Notes: generated by a model not told the origin, from the letters alone. Positions 1 through 8,782 are shown, numbered from the stretch's first letter. The stretch: DNA of 64,000 nucleotides from Candidatus Heimdallarchaeota archaeon (GCA_030603365.1 JAUVXV010000005.1:124001-188000); one strand, 5' to 3'. Translations and numbers: made by a program.

Positions 1-841
1 TTAACCATTCTCTGATTTCTTCAATAGTTCCATGCATAGAACCTTCATATCGTTTTTCTATTTCCTCTTGGGAGAATCCACGTTTTTCAGCTACTTCTTT
101 CCATACAGCTTTTTTCTCTTCTTCTGATTCATAGATTCTAGTCCAGACTCCATAAGATCTACGCAAAACATCTGGTTTTCTATTGTATTTCTCACAGAGT
201 ACATCTAGTTGATTCATTTTATCTTCAAAATTTTCAGGAGTATAAGCCCAAGCTAAATTAATTCCATCAGCATGTTCAGCTGCTAGATTGAGCATTTTTG
301 GTCTTCCATACATTGTTCCAACCCAAATATCAGGATGTGGTTGTTGAAAGGGTTTTGGAAAAGAAACAGCATTATTCAGCTGATAATACTCGCCTTTGAA
401 ATCTGCTCGCTCTTGAGTCCAAAGATTGCGAATTACTTTAATTCCTTCTATCATTTGTTTTAGTCTGATTCCAGTTGAAAGAAACTCTAAACCATATTGA
501 TCATACTCAACTTCTTTCCACCCTCCACCATAGCCAAATTCTATTCTTCCTTTAGAGAAATGATCAAGTGAAGCCACTTGTTTAGCCAGAACTGAGGGAT
601 GCCTATAATTATTACAAAATACAAGAGAACCAATACGAAGTTTTTCAGTATAGGAAACAGCTGCCATCATAGCTGTAAAACATTCGTAAGCTAAAGTATC
701 AGTAGCATCAGCTGTCATCATAAAATGGTCAGAAAACCAAGCATGAGTGAATTTGTTATTCTCAGCGAATTGAACCATATCTTTTATTTGTTCGAAATTA
801 AAACCAAATTGTGGTTCGACCTGTAAACCATAGAATGTCAT
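1..841 (-). CDS. LLM-class F420-dependent oxidoreductase, C-terminus cut by window edge
   Basis: The reading frame opens with ATG at 841 and stays open to base 2, giving 280 residues; the TTA at the edge is out of frame as a stop, so the gene continues outside the window. The protein belongs to the luciferase-like monooxygenase TIM-barrel family that usually uses coenzyme F420 as hydride carrier. Visible family features are the N-terminal strand MTFYGLQVEPQFGF, FTHAWFSDHF, the segment GRIEFGYGGGWKE and HPDIWVG. It is a clear paralogue of the next gene upstream on the same strand, which has about 35 further C-terminal residues. The 47-base spacing suggests cotranscription. The substrate cannot be told from the sequence. 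Confidence 0.88.
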   Translation of the reverse strand, partial: MTFYGLQVEPQFGFNFEQIKDMVQFAENNKFTHAWFSDHFMMTADATDTLAYECFTAMMAAVSYTEKLRIGSLVFCNNYRHPSVLAKQVASLDHFSKGRIEFGYGGGWKEVEYDQYGLEFLSTGIRLKQMIEGIKVIRNLWTQERADFKGEYYQLNNAVSFPKPFQQPHPDIWVGTMYGRPKMLNLAAEHADGINLAWAYTPENFEDKMNQLDVLCEKYNRKPDVLRRSYGVWTRIYESEEEKKAVWKEVAEKRGFSQEEIEKRYEGSMHGTIEEIREWL

Positions 842-888
842 GAATAGATAGAAAAAAGGAGATTAATAAATGGTTAGGTTCAAAGAAA

Positions 889-1836
889 TTAGACCTTGGG
901 CATTATTTTATCCTTAAAGATTTTCATCTGCTCTACTTCTTCCTTTAATGGGAAGAAGAGTATCAAATGGTCTGCTCCTATTTTTTTGTATTCATTAATT
1001 TTTGAAACAATCTCATCTGGCGTTCCATGCAGAATTTTAGATAATCTTTGTTCAAGTTCATCAACCGTGATTTTCTGATGTTCAGCTGTCTCTTTTAGAT
1101 ACTTTTCTTTCTCTCCCCCGTCCTTGTAGATTTGTGTCCAAGCTCCATAAGACTTCTTCATATCTTTGTAGTCTCTACCATACCCATCCATCATGTTTTC
1201 CAGCTTGTTAAATTTCTGTTCTAATTCTTCAGCTGGAACTGCCCAAGCAAAATTTACTCCTTCACCATATTTTGCTGTTAAATTGAGAATTTTATCTTTT
1301 CCGCTTCCAACTCCTATCCATATTGTAGGATGAGGTTGCTGATAGGGTTTAGGTGCAGCAACAGCATTTTTAATTTTATAATACTTACCATCAAAATTGG
1401 TTCTTTCTTCTGTCCATAAACTTTTGACAATTTGAAGAGCTTCCTCAAACATAGCTAGTCTTACTCCACCACTTGGAAAATCAATTCCATACTGGTTAAA
1501 CTCTAGTTCTTTCCACCCTGTTCCAAATCCAAACTCAACTCTACCATGACTAAAGTGGTCAAGAGTTACAAATTGTTTTGCCAATACAGCTGGATAACGA
1601 TAGAGATTACATAGCACTAAAGGACCTATTCGCAATTTTTCAGTTTTCGCAGCTGCTCCCATCATCGCTGATATACACTCAAAACATTCAGTATCTACTG
1701 AATCTTCTCTCAGAAGAAAATGATCTGAAAACCATGCATGAGTGAAATCTATTTTCTCAGCTGTTTGAACTATGTCAAAAATCTCTTGCCAATTATATCC
1801 CATTTGCGGTTCGATTTGAACACCAAAAGTAGTCAT
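889..1836 (-). CDS. LLM-class F420-dependent oxidoreductase
   Basis: A 315-residue complete member of the luciferase-like monooxygenase family, a cytoplasmic TIM-barrel flavin/F420 enzyme. It starts MTTFGVQIEPQMGYNW and carries FTHAWFSDHF near residue 33, GRVEFGFGTGWKELEF near residue 100 and HPTIWIGVGSGKDK near residue 170, the last being the usual cofactor-phosphate region. It lies directly upstream of a close paralogue with the same register of motifs, so the pair probably arose by tandem duplication and is read as one operon. Which substrate is oxidised or reduced is not visible. Family assignment is firm; F420 rather than FMN use is an inference from archaeal relatives. Confidence 0.92.
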   Translation of the reverse strand: MTTFGVQIEPQMGYNWQEIFDIVQTAEKIDFTHAWFSDHFLLREDSVDTECFECISAMMGAAAKTEKLRIGPLVLCNLYRYPAVLAKQFVTLDHFSHGRVEFGFGTGWKELEFNQYGIDFPSGGVRLAMFEEALQIVKSLWTEERTNFDGKYYKIKNAVAAPKPYQQPHPTIWIGVGSGKDKILNLTAKYGEGVNFAWAVPAEELEQKFNKLENMMDGYGRDYKDMKKSYGAWTQIYKDGGEKEKYLKETAEHQKITVDELEQRLSKILHGTPDEIVSKINEYKKIGADHLILFFPLKEEVEQMKIFKDKIMPKV

Positions 1837-1962
1837 GATTAAGAAATAAAGAGGATTTTAATAAGTTTTTACTCTATTTCTTTAAAAGCAATTTTCTGTA
1901 ATATTCTAGAAGTAATGGAGCTAGCTCAATTCTTTAATCGTTTCATTGAGAGATGATAAGAA

Positions 1963-2295
1963 ATGAAAAATAAAAAAATTTCAAGTATAATAGTTACCAC
2001 AATGGTTATTCTTTCTCTTATTTTGTTGATTCCAACATTGGAAGTAAGAGGAGACGATTCTGGTAATGACGTCATAATACACAGTCCCAACGGAACTACA
2101 GAAGTGTTGTTTTATAACAAATTAACAGTTAATTTTACTGTTGAAAAAGGAGACCCTCCATGGATCTATACTGGTGCACATATTTATCTTAATGATCTAT
2201 GTGTAGATTCAACATCAGGTGGTTTAAGTTCTCCTTTTGTAAAAACCTACTATCCTGAAGGATACGCAGGCTCATATAATGTTCGACTACTTTAG
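1963..2295 (+). CDS. small secreted protein of unknown function
   Basis: A 110-residue protein with a Sec-type N-terminus (MKNKK, then a hydrophobic stretch to about residue 27) and a short extracellular part containing NxT/S sequons. The mature part resembles a single Ig-like beta sandwich (a run about a potential ligand-exposed phrase such as HIYLNDLCVDST), but no family is recognised. Unlike most secreted proteins in this window it has no C-terminal membrane anchor, so it may be released, or it may be the remaining N-terminal part of a longer gene. A T-rich terminator-like tract follows it within 20 bases. Confidence 0.6.
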   Translation: MKNKKISSIIVTTMVILSLILLIPTLEVRGDDSGNDVIIHSPNGTTEVLFYNKLTVNFTVEKGDPPWIYTGAHIYLNDLCVDSTSGGLSSPFVKTYYPEGYAGSYNVRLL

Positions 2296-2313
2296 AGACA
2301 ATTATTAGTAAAT

Positions 2314-2336
2314 CTTTTCTTTCTTTTTCTTTTTTT
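2314..2336 (+). terminator. T-rich archaeal transcription terminator
   Basis: A run made almost only of T with a few C lies 19 bases after the stop of the small secreted protein. Archaeal RNA polymerase terminates intrinsically at such oligo-T tracts without needing a hairpin. Confidence 0.6.
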
Positions 2337-2485
2337 AACTTCCTTCTATAGGCAGACAATTCATTAGCTCTATTAGTATGATTTCTTCCAGCAATAATAA
2401 AAATATTTCAAGAGATAAAGATTTCATGTAGGGTTTAGTGATTACTTTTGTAAGATAAAAAAATGATCTGGGGGGAATTAACAAA

Positions 2486-3172
2486 TTAGAGTTTCTTTTT
2501 TCGTTTGTAAGATTTTAATATCACTATCATAAAGAAAATAAATGTTGAGATACTAGAAAACACGTAGCTTGCTTGATTAGTCTGTGTTGTTTGAGAAAAT
2601 GTTGGTGTTGGTGTTGGTGTGTCGAAGACAACTGTTTCATTATTATATTCATAGAAATATGTAATAGTAGATCTTGCAACTTGAATGTTTAGTTTTTCAG
2701 TGATAACGGGAACAGGAACTGAGCAGCAATTTATATAGTCAAACCAAAATGTATAGTTCCCTAAAGGAAGGATTTCTTTCTCATAATTATGTATATAAAA
2801 CGTAATGTATGAAATCTTAGTTGATAAACCTGAAGGAACATTATAGCTCCCAGCAACCCACTCAATAAATAATGCTGGAATAGCATAAAGACTCTTATTT
2901 TCGAAGTTTACTAGGAAGCAAGGAAATGGTATTAGAGAACAAGTATAATTTACCCTTATATTAAACTGTGTAGGATTTTCAATTTGAATCTGAATCTCAA
3001 ACTGAACAAAGGTGAAATGATTGACACTATTTATTATATATACTGGGGGATAGTTTGCATCTAAAACACTTACAACTAAGTACTCCTCATATGAAAAGAC
3101 TTGCAGTGACCCTGTGAAGAATAACGATGAGAATAGAATGGTGATTATCATCCATTTTAGTTTACGTTTCAT
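2486..3172 (-). CDS. secreted, C-terminally anchored protein of unknown function
   Basis: A 228-residue protein with a signal peptide (MKRKLKWMIITIL, cleavage near residue 27), an extracellular region of about 155 residues with several Asn sequons and a Cys-rich patch (CSLIPFPCF, and INCCSVP), a Pro/Thr linker (TPTPTFSQTTQ), one membrane helix and a basic tail (KSYKRKKKL). The core may be a beta-sandwich, but no family is recognised. The same tripartite C-terminus recurs in other secreted proteins of this window. It is monocistronic, with TATA-like sequences around 3234-3262 upstream. Confidence 0.7.
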   Translation of the reverse strand: MKRKLKWMIITILFSSLFFTGSLQVFSYEEYLVVSVLDANYPPVYIINSVNHFTFVQFEIQIQIENPTQFNIRVNYTCSLIPFPCFLVNFENKSLYAIPALFIEWVAGSYNVPSGLSTKISYITFYIHNYEKEILPLGNYTFWFDYINCCSVPVPVITEKLNIQVARSTITYFYEYNNETVVFDTPTPTPTFSQTTQTNQASYVFSSISTFIFFMIVILKSYKRKKKL

Positions 3173-3686
3173 TCTCCTGTCTAACTCCTATTTCTAAGAT
3201 TTTGAGAGTAAAATACTCATTACTTCTACTTCTCAATTATATATCTGATTTTACTATATAAGAACTATGACAAAAATTATTATGGAACCTATCTTCTTCA
3301 ATAAATCCTTTTTCCTCATGATGTTTATATACTTTCTTTTCCTTAAATATATGGAGCTACCTTACTAATCAATTGCAGTCTTTCATTTGCAGTCTTTCGC
3401 CAAGACAAGAGATGAGAACAGACTCAATTGTTAAACACCTCTTATACTAGGTTTTCAATATTAGCTCCACGTTCTCATCCAATAAATGCATTTTTCGAAC
3501 TCAATTTATCTTGCCTTATTTTCTTTCTGTTTTAATACTGAAAAAGTTCTAAATAATCAAGATGAGTGAATATTCCAATTTTAAGCTTGGTAAAGTTGAT
3601 CTTGAGACTGAGAAAGCTCATTGTCACACTAAACCTTCATCTGAAAAAAGGAATAATTAAATATTAGTTCCCTTAATCTAATATGT
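3173..3686. other. intergenic region between divergent genes
   Basis: 514 bases of very AT-rich sequence with no convincing gene. It holds TATA-like sequences at about 3234-3262 for the leftward secreted gene and at about 3654-3664 (aattaaatatt) placed roughly 25 bases before the rightward ATG at 3687, which would make that transcript nearly leaderless. A short direct repeat, ttgcagtctttc, occurs twice in tandem near 3374-3398. Two open stretches of 33 and 32 codons (3267-3368 and 3562-3660) begin with ATG but show no recognisable features. Confidence 0.5.
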
Positions 3687-4100
3687 ATGTCAATTGTCAA
3701 ATTCTTTGATGATATGGATGTAAAGGACTTTCTGTGGCTATCTGCAGCTTTTATAATCCTATTTGTTTCTGGCTTCGTAATAGGTTTTGTAAGAGATTTT
3801 CTTTGGATGATTATTCTTGCAGGAGTAATAGCAGGATTTTTTGTTATATGGTTATTGATGTACACATTGATAAATTGGCAGGAATGGAAAAAGGAAACTG
3901 AGCTGTTGGTCGAATTACCAAGTTTTCCTGAACCAGATTTCTGTGATATGTGTAGTAAAGAGCTAGAGGGTGGGGAGAGAAGAACTGATGGAGAATTCTT
4001 AGTTATTATTTGTCCTCATTGTGAAGCTGAAAACATTGTATCTAGTGAAGCCAAGATACAAGAAGTGGAAAAAACAATTGAGGAAGAAGAAACTGAATGA
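3687..4100 (+). CDS. membrane protein with cytoplasmic zinc-ribbon tail
   Basis: A 137-residue protein with two membrane helices in the first 60 residues (DFLWLSAAFIILFVSGFVIG and a second ending near LLMYTLINW), followed by a soluble tail with two Cys pairs, CDMC and CPHC, spaced like a zinc ribbon, and an acidic C-terminus. The role is unknown; the layout suggests a membrane-bound adaptor that presents a metal-binding knuckle in the cytoplasm. The ATG at 3687 is chosen because an overlapping ATG at 3683 leads to an early stop. A short relic of a RING-like C-terminus lies just downstream, followed by a full RING-like gene. Confidence 0.75.
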   Translation: MSIVKFFDDMDVKDFLWLSAAFIILFVSGFVIGFVRDFLWMIILAGVIAGFFVIWLLMYTLINWQEWKKETELLVELPSFPEPDFCDMCSKELEGGERRTDGEFLVIICPHCEAENIVSSEAKIQEVEKTIEEEETE

Positions 4101-4148
4101 ATATAAAGAAACTCCAACCTTTCAAATTACTTGCCTCATTCTATTGTC

Positions 4149-4214
4149 TGTCCTTATTGTCATAGTAGTTTGACTAGATGGATGAATCAACAACGAATCA
4201 ATAGAGGGTTTTGA
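4149..4214 (+). pseudogene. relic of the C-terminal end of a RING-like zinc-finger gene
   Basis: Between two intact genes a 21-codon open stretch reads CPYCHSSLTRWMNQQ and ends at TGA. The CPxC-H-x-(S/D)-L-x3-W pattern matches the last part of the next gene (CPNCHTDLSHW). Upstream the frame is closed by a stop after about 20 more codons with no RING sequence. I read it as the surviving 3' end of a degraded copy of the RING-like family; it could also be chance similarity, as the match is short. Confidence 0.4.
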
Positions 4215-4261
4215 AATGTTTATTAACAGCTATGCAAAAAGAAGTATAGGGAGATAAAAGA

Positions 4262-5212
4262 ATGAATGTTGAGGATTTTGGATATTTTGCTTTTCTAGTA
4301 GTAATTGCGCTAATTGCTATTCCTATACGTAGATCTAGAAAGAAGAAGAAGAAACAACGTTCAAGAAATCGATATTATTCCACTTATAATCCTCAAGTAG
4401 CTCATCAAACATATCAACAACAAGTTCAATACACAATGACTCCCAGAAGCACTTTTGATATGGAAAATTTATTAGAAGATCTGAAGCTTACTGATGCTCC
4501 TGTAATTCAAAGAGCAATTAATGGCTTTCAGGTCGAAACTTCAGAAGATCATAGATATTCTTTGTTCTCTGAAATAAAGATTATAGAGCAACAGAACAGC
4601 TTTTTGAAAGTATATTGTACTTTAAGAAAAATCATTCCTTCAAGTCTTGAAATAAGAAGAAGAAGCTCTATAGTAGTACAAGCACAAAATGAGATTAAAA
4701 TTCCACAACTTGATAATTTCTTTTCAATAGTTTCTGAACACCAGGATATGTGGTTCGCAATTCTTCACAATCATGAGTTAATTCATCGTTTTGAGAATCT
4801 GAAAGATCACTTAGAGTTTCTATATATAAGTGAGGATCATATGGTAGCAATTGTGGATAAGGATTATGCAGTTCGACCAATGTTAGATTTAACTTTGGTT
4901 CTACATGAAAATCTCAGAGATTTAGCAGGAGATGTTTCAGAATATCATGTAGAACAGTTGAAATGCTATAATTGTGATGATCCTTTTGACCCACTAGAGG
5001 AGGTTTGTGACAAGTGTGGAGCTCAAAGACCTAGATGCATGATCTGTTACCTCGATCTCAAACCTTCTGATAAGCAAGAAGTTGTAAAACATCCTTGCTG
5101 TCAAATCTATTCACACAAGCATCACATACTTTCATGGTTAAAGAAGAATAACAAATGTCCGAACTGTCATACAGATTTAAGTCACTGGTCCAAGAAATTA
5201 TTACTTCAGTAA
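4262..5212 (+). CDS. membrane-anchored zinc-ribbon plus RING-like protein
   Basis: A 316-residue protein. One membrane helix lies at residues 8-24, followed by a very basic stretch, a linker rich in Gln and Tyr, and a globular region of about 160 residues that I do not recognise. The last 85 residues hold a zinc ribbon (CYNC with CDKC) and then a RING-like finger: CMIC, then PCC, then HKHH, a Trp-Leu, and CPNC. The spacing resembles RING-H2 E3 ligases, but the usual His of the C-x-H pair is replaced and a doubled Cys precedes it. In the RING family this domain recruits ubiquitin E2 enzymes; E3 activity here is only inferred. A related finger occurs in the gene at 28977. Confidence 0.78.
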   Translation: MNVEDFGYFAFLVVIALIAIPIRRSRKKKKKQRSRNRYYSTYNPQVAHQTYQQQVQYTMTPRSTFDMENLLEDLKLTDAPVIQRAINGFQVETSEDHRYSLFSEIKIIEQQNSFLKVYCTLRKIIPSSLEIRRRSSIVVQAQNEIKIPQLDNFFSIVSEHQDMWFAILHNHELIHRFENLKDHLEFLYISEDHMVAIVDKDYAVRPMLDLTLVLHENLRDLAGDVSEYHVEQLKCYNCDDPFDPLEEVCDKCGAQRPRCMICYLDLKPSDKQEVVKHPCCQIYSHKHHILSWLKKNNKCPNCHTDLSHWSKKLLLQ

Positions 5213-5327
5213 TTTGAAGTTCAAAAAACTGATTAATCTGATTCATGAGATGGGTTTCTGTCTTCTTCTACTTCTGGAATATGTTTTTATTTTGTAATGT
5301 AACTAATTGTATTGTAAAAGTGGTTAC

Positions 5328-5729
5328 ATGACTAAGAAAAAAAAAGAACTAAAAAAGAAAGCAAGAAAAAGCTTAGATTTTATTGGACGAATGCGACTTT
5401 ATTTCTTCAGAGGTCATAATTCATGGCTATATCTTCCAATTTGGTTTATCAATATCCTAATTGTTTTCTATAAACTTCTTCTCGAAGATTTGTACTTCCT
5501 TCCAGAATGGGTTTCCTTCTGGAATTTCGCAATCATCTTTTCAGTAATCTACTTCCCTCTAGCTGTATTGGTTGGAAGATTTGATTACTATAGGGGAACA
5601 TACAAAGGAGAAGCAGAAGTAGGAATGGCAGTTAATCCCATCTGGATAAGACAGTTCAAAGAACTTGAGAGTTTAAAAACAGAATTAGCTGAAATAAAGG
5701 AATTGTTGTCAGAAAATAAAACCAGTTGA
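5328..5729 (+). CDS. small membrane protein with coiled-coil tail
   Basis: Starting from the ATG at 5328 the protein has 133 residues; an in-frame upstream ATG at 5307 falls within the likely promoter. It begins with a highly basic stretch (MTKKKKELKKKARK), has two membrane helices (about residues 35-55 and 65-85), a short loop, and a C-terminal amphipathic helix (FKELESLKTELAEIKELL) that could form a coiled coil. The family is not recognised. It is flanked by a RING-like gene upstream and a convergent cupin gene only 8 bases away. Confidence 0.7.
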   Translation: MTKKKKELKKKARKSLDFIGRMRLYFFRGHNSWLYLPIWFINILIVFYKLLLEDLYFLPEWVSFWNFAIIFSVIYFPLAVLVGRFDYYRGTYKGEAEVGMAVNPIWIRQFKELESLKTELAEIKELLSENKTS

Positions 5730-5737
5730 AAGAAATC

Positions 5738-6082
5738 TCAGAGATATGGAATCACACATAGGAATACTAAGGTTTCATTTCCAGTATTCTTATATCCGTG
5801 AGGTTCATCAGGAGGAATATAGAGAACATCATCTTTTCTCATAACTGCTGTTTCAAAATGGGTAAATACTTCTCCTTCACCTGATAGACAATATATCTCA
5901 TGTTCTTGAGGATGGCCATGAATCCCTATCTGACCACCAGGTTGAATTTCGAATCGTCTGAGAGCATATCTAGGAGCACCCTCTTTTTCTTTAGTGATTA
6001 ACCATCGTACAGTTGTTTTAGTTGACCCATAATCTGTAACTTGTTGTTCTTCTTCCTCTGTAAAATGTTTTAATTTCATCAT
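5738..6082 (-). CDS. cupin-domain protein
   Basis: A small single-domain cupin of about 114 residues. Motif 1 is seen as GIHGHPQEHEIYCLSGEGEV with the expected two His and Glu, and motif 2 as PPDEPHGYKN with the third metal His. This is the typical 3-His/1-Glu metal site of the cupin 2 group, cytoplasmic sugar- or small-molecule-binding enzymes. A GTG at 6088 is also in frame, but the two ATG codons at 6082 and 6079 are better starts. It is divergent from a methyltransferase gene, with shared AAACGAAA boxes between them. The substrate is unknown. Confidence 0.85.
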   Translation of the reverse strand: MMKLKHFTEEEEQQVTDYGSTKTTVRWLITKEKEGAPRYALRRFEIQPGGQIGIHGHPQEHEIYCLSGEGEVFTHFETAVMRKDDVLYIPPDEPHGYKNTGNETLVFLCVIPYL

Positions 6083-6088
6083 TATCAC

Positions 6089-6162
6089 TTAACGAAACAA
6101 ATTCTCTTTTTTAATTATAAAAAAACTTTCGTTTCAGTAAAACTAGTTGTAGTTAAACGAAA
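6089..6162. promoter_or_regulatory. three AACGAAA boxes between divergent cupin and methyltransferase genes
   Basis: The 127-base divergent spacer carries AACGAAA at 6091-6097, its inverted form TTTCGTTT at 6127-6134 and AAACGAAA at 6155-6162. The last two form an inverted repeat with 20 bases between, just upstream of a TATA-like ttatttatt at about 6168. This could be an operator for a regulator controlling both genes. It is a visual observation only. Confidence 0.35.
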
Positions 6163-6215
6163 ATGCTTATTTATTTCTCAACATAATTACTAGTAGAAAG
6201 AAAGGAGCAACATAA

Positions 6216-7010
6216 ATGAGCGAAGGATTTTGTCCAGACCATTCTCCCGAATATTATGAGGAATTTCAACGAGAAATTGAGTACACTAAAGAATTCAGAA
6301 AGAAAATCTATGAAAAAATAGGTTTGAAGAACGCTAGAAGAGTCTTAGAAGTAGGTTGTAGACAAGGTTTGATCAGCCAAGAATTAAGAGCTGAAACTGA
6401 GGCTCAAATAACATCAATTGACTCAGATTATGATAATATAGCTGATAACTCTAAAAGAATAAAAGGTATAGAATTTTACAGAGAAGCAGCTGATAAATTA
6501 TCCATGAGGGATGAGTCGTATGATATTGTTGTTTGTCATTTCTTTTTCTTATGGAAACCTAAACCTTTTGGTTCACTTATGGAGCTTAATAGAGTTTGTA
6601 AAAAAGGTGGATATATAGTAGCTCTTGCTGAACCAGATTACCTAGGTTGGATAGAAAATCCTGATCTAGGTCTAGGAGCTTATAACGTTGAGACAATTCA
6701 AAATCAAGGTGGTAATCCTGGTGTTGGACGAAGCCTATTGTCTATTTTCTCATCAGGAGGGCTAGAAACAGAAATAAATATTAATACTCGAATCTGGCCT
6801 CAAAGTGAGCTTGAAGGATGCTATGAGCAAGAATGGACTAATATATACAATGAAGGATTAATTTCTGAAGAAGAATACAAAGCAAAAGTTGCAGAAGAAA
6901 AGAAGATTATTGATGACAAACTTAGAGTAATAGCTTTACCAGTATTCTCGGCTATTGGCAAAAAAGTAACTCTCCTTGAAGAAACAATAGATCCTTATGA
7001 TGATTATTAA
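6216..7010 (+). CDS. class I SAM-dependent methyltransferase
   Basis: A 264-residue Rossmann-fold methyltransferase. Motif I is VLEVGCRQGLISQEL near residue 46, the acidic end of strand 2 is SIDSDYDN, and motif IV is YDIVVCHFFFLW; the shape matches methyltransferase types 11/25. The ATG at 6216 is preceded by a purine-rich AAAGGAGC ribosome-binding site. The substrate is not visible. The gene is divergent from a cupin and overlaps the stop of a convergent methyltransferase by four bases. Confidence 0.87.
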   Translation: MSEGFCPDHSPEYYEEFQREIEYTKEFRKKIYEKIGLKNARRVLEVGCRQGLISQELRAETEAQITSIDSDYDNIADNSKRIKGIEFYREAADKLSMRDESYDIVVCHFFFLWKPKPFGSLMELNRVCKKGGYIVALAEPDYLGWIENPDLGLGAYNVETIQNQGGNPGVGRSLLSIFSSGGLETEININTRIWPQSELEGCYEQEWTNIYNEGLISEEEYKAKVAEEKKIIDDKLRVIALPVFSAIGKKVTLLEETIDPYDDY

Positions 7011-7801
7011 TTGATCTTCTCAATTATAACGACAAGATCATTACTTTTTTCTTCATCAAACTTGTTCCCTTGATAGTCACCTAGAAATGATACTTGTAAA
7101 TTTTCTTGTTCTTGAATATTATCAAAATCACTTTTCCTAGGAATAAAAAATTCAGTTCTTTTTCTAACTAACTCAAAATCATCTGAATCTTTAGAACCTT
7201 GAAGTATCTTTTGAACATACATAGTTACTTTTTCTTTCTTTATTTTCCATTCCATTATTCTAATATGAAAGATTAAAGAACCATTATTAGACCTTTGTAG
7301 GTTTGGATTATAATACCACTCAGTATCATTAACATGGGCTAGATAATTAACTGCTTGTAAGAGGATTTTCCCATTGGGATTAAGTACATTAATCAGCTGT
7401 TGAATAATGTTATTCCGATCTTGAGTATTAAAAATTGATAAGGTATTTCCAATACAGTAGATAAAATCAAATTTACTTTCTCCCACCTTGTTTTCTATTT
7501 CTAAGATATCTCCTAGAACGAATTTAATTTTTTCTTGAACAGAACTCTTTTCAGCTAATTTAATAGCTTCATCTATATTTTGTTCTGAGATATCAACTCC
7601 TATCCCACTTAATCCCCATTTACTTAGCATAACAAGATGAAATCCAGTTCCACAAGAAACATCTAAAACTTGAGAATTAGATGGTACCATACCTTCTAGA
7701 AGTTTCTTGAAAAAAGGTGCTTCTTTCTTTAATCTATCTCCCCATTTGACTAAATCTTGATACAATATCTCATCTTTCCACTCTATTTCCATCTTGAACA
7801 T
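7007..7801 (-). CDS. class I SAM-dependent methyltransferase
   Basis: A 264-residue methyltransferase with motif I VLDVSCGTGFHLVML near residue 48, a strand-2 acidic end GIGVDISEQN and motif IV KFDFIYCIGNTL. The C-terminal half is an antiparallel beta addition (MEWKIKKEKVTMYVQKIL) often seen in glycine/sarcosine-type and small-molecule methyltransferases. It is not closely similar to the convergent gene although both have 264 residues. Its start lies 54 bases from the glycosyltransferase stop upstream, so the two probably share a transcript. The substrate is unknown. Confidence 0.86.
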   Translation of the reverse strand: MFKMEIEWKDEILYQDLVKWGDRLKKEAPFFKKLLEGMVPSNSQVLDVSCGTGFHLVMLSKWGLSGIGVDISEQNIDEAIKLAEKSSVQEKIKFVLGDILEIENKVGESKFDFIYCIGNTLSIFNTQDRNNIIQQLINVLNPNGKILLQAVNYLAHVNDTEWYYNPNLQRSNNGSLIFHIRIMEWKIKKEKVTMYVQKILQGSKDSDDFELVRKRTEFFIPRKSDFDNIQEQENLQVSFLGDYQGNKFDEEKSNDLVVIIEKIN

Positions 7802-7855
7802 CTTTAGATATTCTATAAAGTTCTTAACACTATTTGTTACTCAAAAATTGGAATA

Positions 7856-8782
7856 TTATATAAATTCCCAAATTTCCCAGTATTTCTCAAGACTATTTAC
7901 TGCAGCTTTTGCCCCATGATACTTTAAAATTTCATTACGATCGATTTTTCTGGTACTATAAAACATATTCAATAACGAACCTCTAGTCAATTCAGAATCA
8001 GGGTTAATGAAGTGAACAATATCTTGCATTTCTTTAAAATCAATATATTCTGCCTCGTAGTAACTTGCTGCAGGAGTCTCACAGAATAAAGATTCTATAG
8101 AAATTACATTATATGTTCTGCCAGTTTCAGGATTTATATGATCAAGAACATAATCACAGAAATTTAACGTTTCAAACATTTTTCCCCTTGAAACAGGTTC
8201 ATTGAGATAGTGGATTTTTGTTGATTTATTCTTATTTATTTCATCTATTGCTTCTTGCAATAATTTTGAACCCTTGATATGAGGAGAATGAGCAAAATGA
8301 CCTACAATGAAGTCGATCCCCTTTTCATCCTTAAATTTCTCCTTCTTTTCCTTAATTTCTTCTGAAGGGTAAAATTTCTTTTCATCAACTATTCTAGGCA
8401 AAAAGATTGAAATTTGACTATAATCTAGAAGCTCTTTTAGAGATACAAAAGAAGGGAACTTGGGTTTAACTGTTCCCAGTCTCAAATCAGAACCATGATA
8501 AGAATAGCAGGTATTCTTTGCTCTAACACATTTAGGATAAGTTCCATTTACAATTTGGATATCTGCTTTTTTGATTAATCTTCCAAAGGTCATCCAAAAA
8601 CCTGTATGGACATAATTCCAGAACAATGACCCTTGAACAGATCCAAGTTTGTGATATTTAACTGGTTGGTCTGTGTATTTATTATGTTGAAAGAAATAGT
8701 CTACTTTGTAACCTCTATTTTCTAATTCCTTACCGATCAAATAACTCTGACTAGCATAATCTCCAACAATCGAAACTTTCAA
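7856..8782 (-). CDS. GT-B fold glycosyltransferase
   Basis: A 308-residue protein resembling family GT4/GT1 enzymes that move sugars from nucleotide donors. It begins with a Rossmann strand (MKVSIVGDYASQSYLIG), has a YSYHGSDLRLG segment like the acceptor loop of GT4 proteins, a second Rossmann part (FIVGHFAHSPHIKGSKLLQEA) and a donor-side ETGRTYNVISIESLFC stretch in place of the usual E-x7-E motif. No membrane helix is seen, so it acts in the cytoplasm or at the inner membrane face. The specific glycan is unknown; N-glycan or lipid-linked sugar assembly is possible. Confidence 0.78.
   Translation of the reverse strand: MKVSIVGDYASQSYLIGKELENRGYKVDYFFQHNKYTDQPVKYHKLGSVQGSLFWNYVHTGFWMTFGRLIKKADIQIVNGTYPKCVRAKNTCYSYHGSDLRLGTVKPKFPSFVSLKELLDYSQISIFLPRIVDEKKFYPSEEIKEKKEKFKDEKGIDFIVGHFAHSPHIKGSKLLQEAIDEINKNKSTKIHYLNEPVSRGKMFETLNFCDYVLDHINPETGRTYNVISIESLFCETPAASYYEAEYIDFKEMQDIVHFINPDSELTRGSLLNMFYSTRKIDRNEILKYHGAKAAVNSLEKYWEIWEFI

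Noticed and set aside
3267..3368. 33-codon hydrophobic frame in the same intergenic region
   Set aside because: T-rich DNA gives hydrophobic frames by chance; it has no supporting start context and overlaps likely promoter elements.
3562..3660. 32-codon ATG frame before the membrane zinc-ribbon gene
   Set aside because: No ribosome-binding site, no recognisable motif, and very short; kept only as a remark on the intergenic region.
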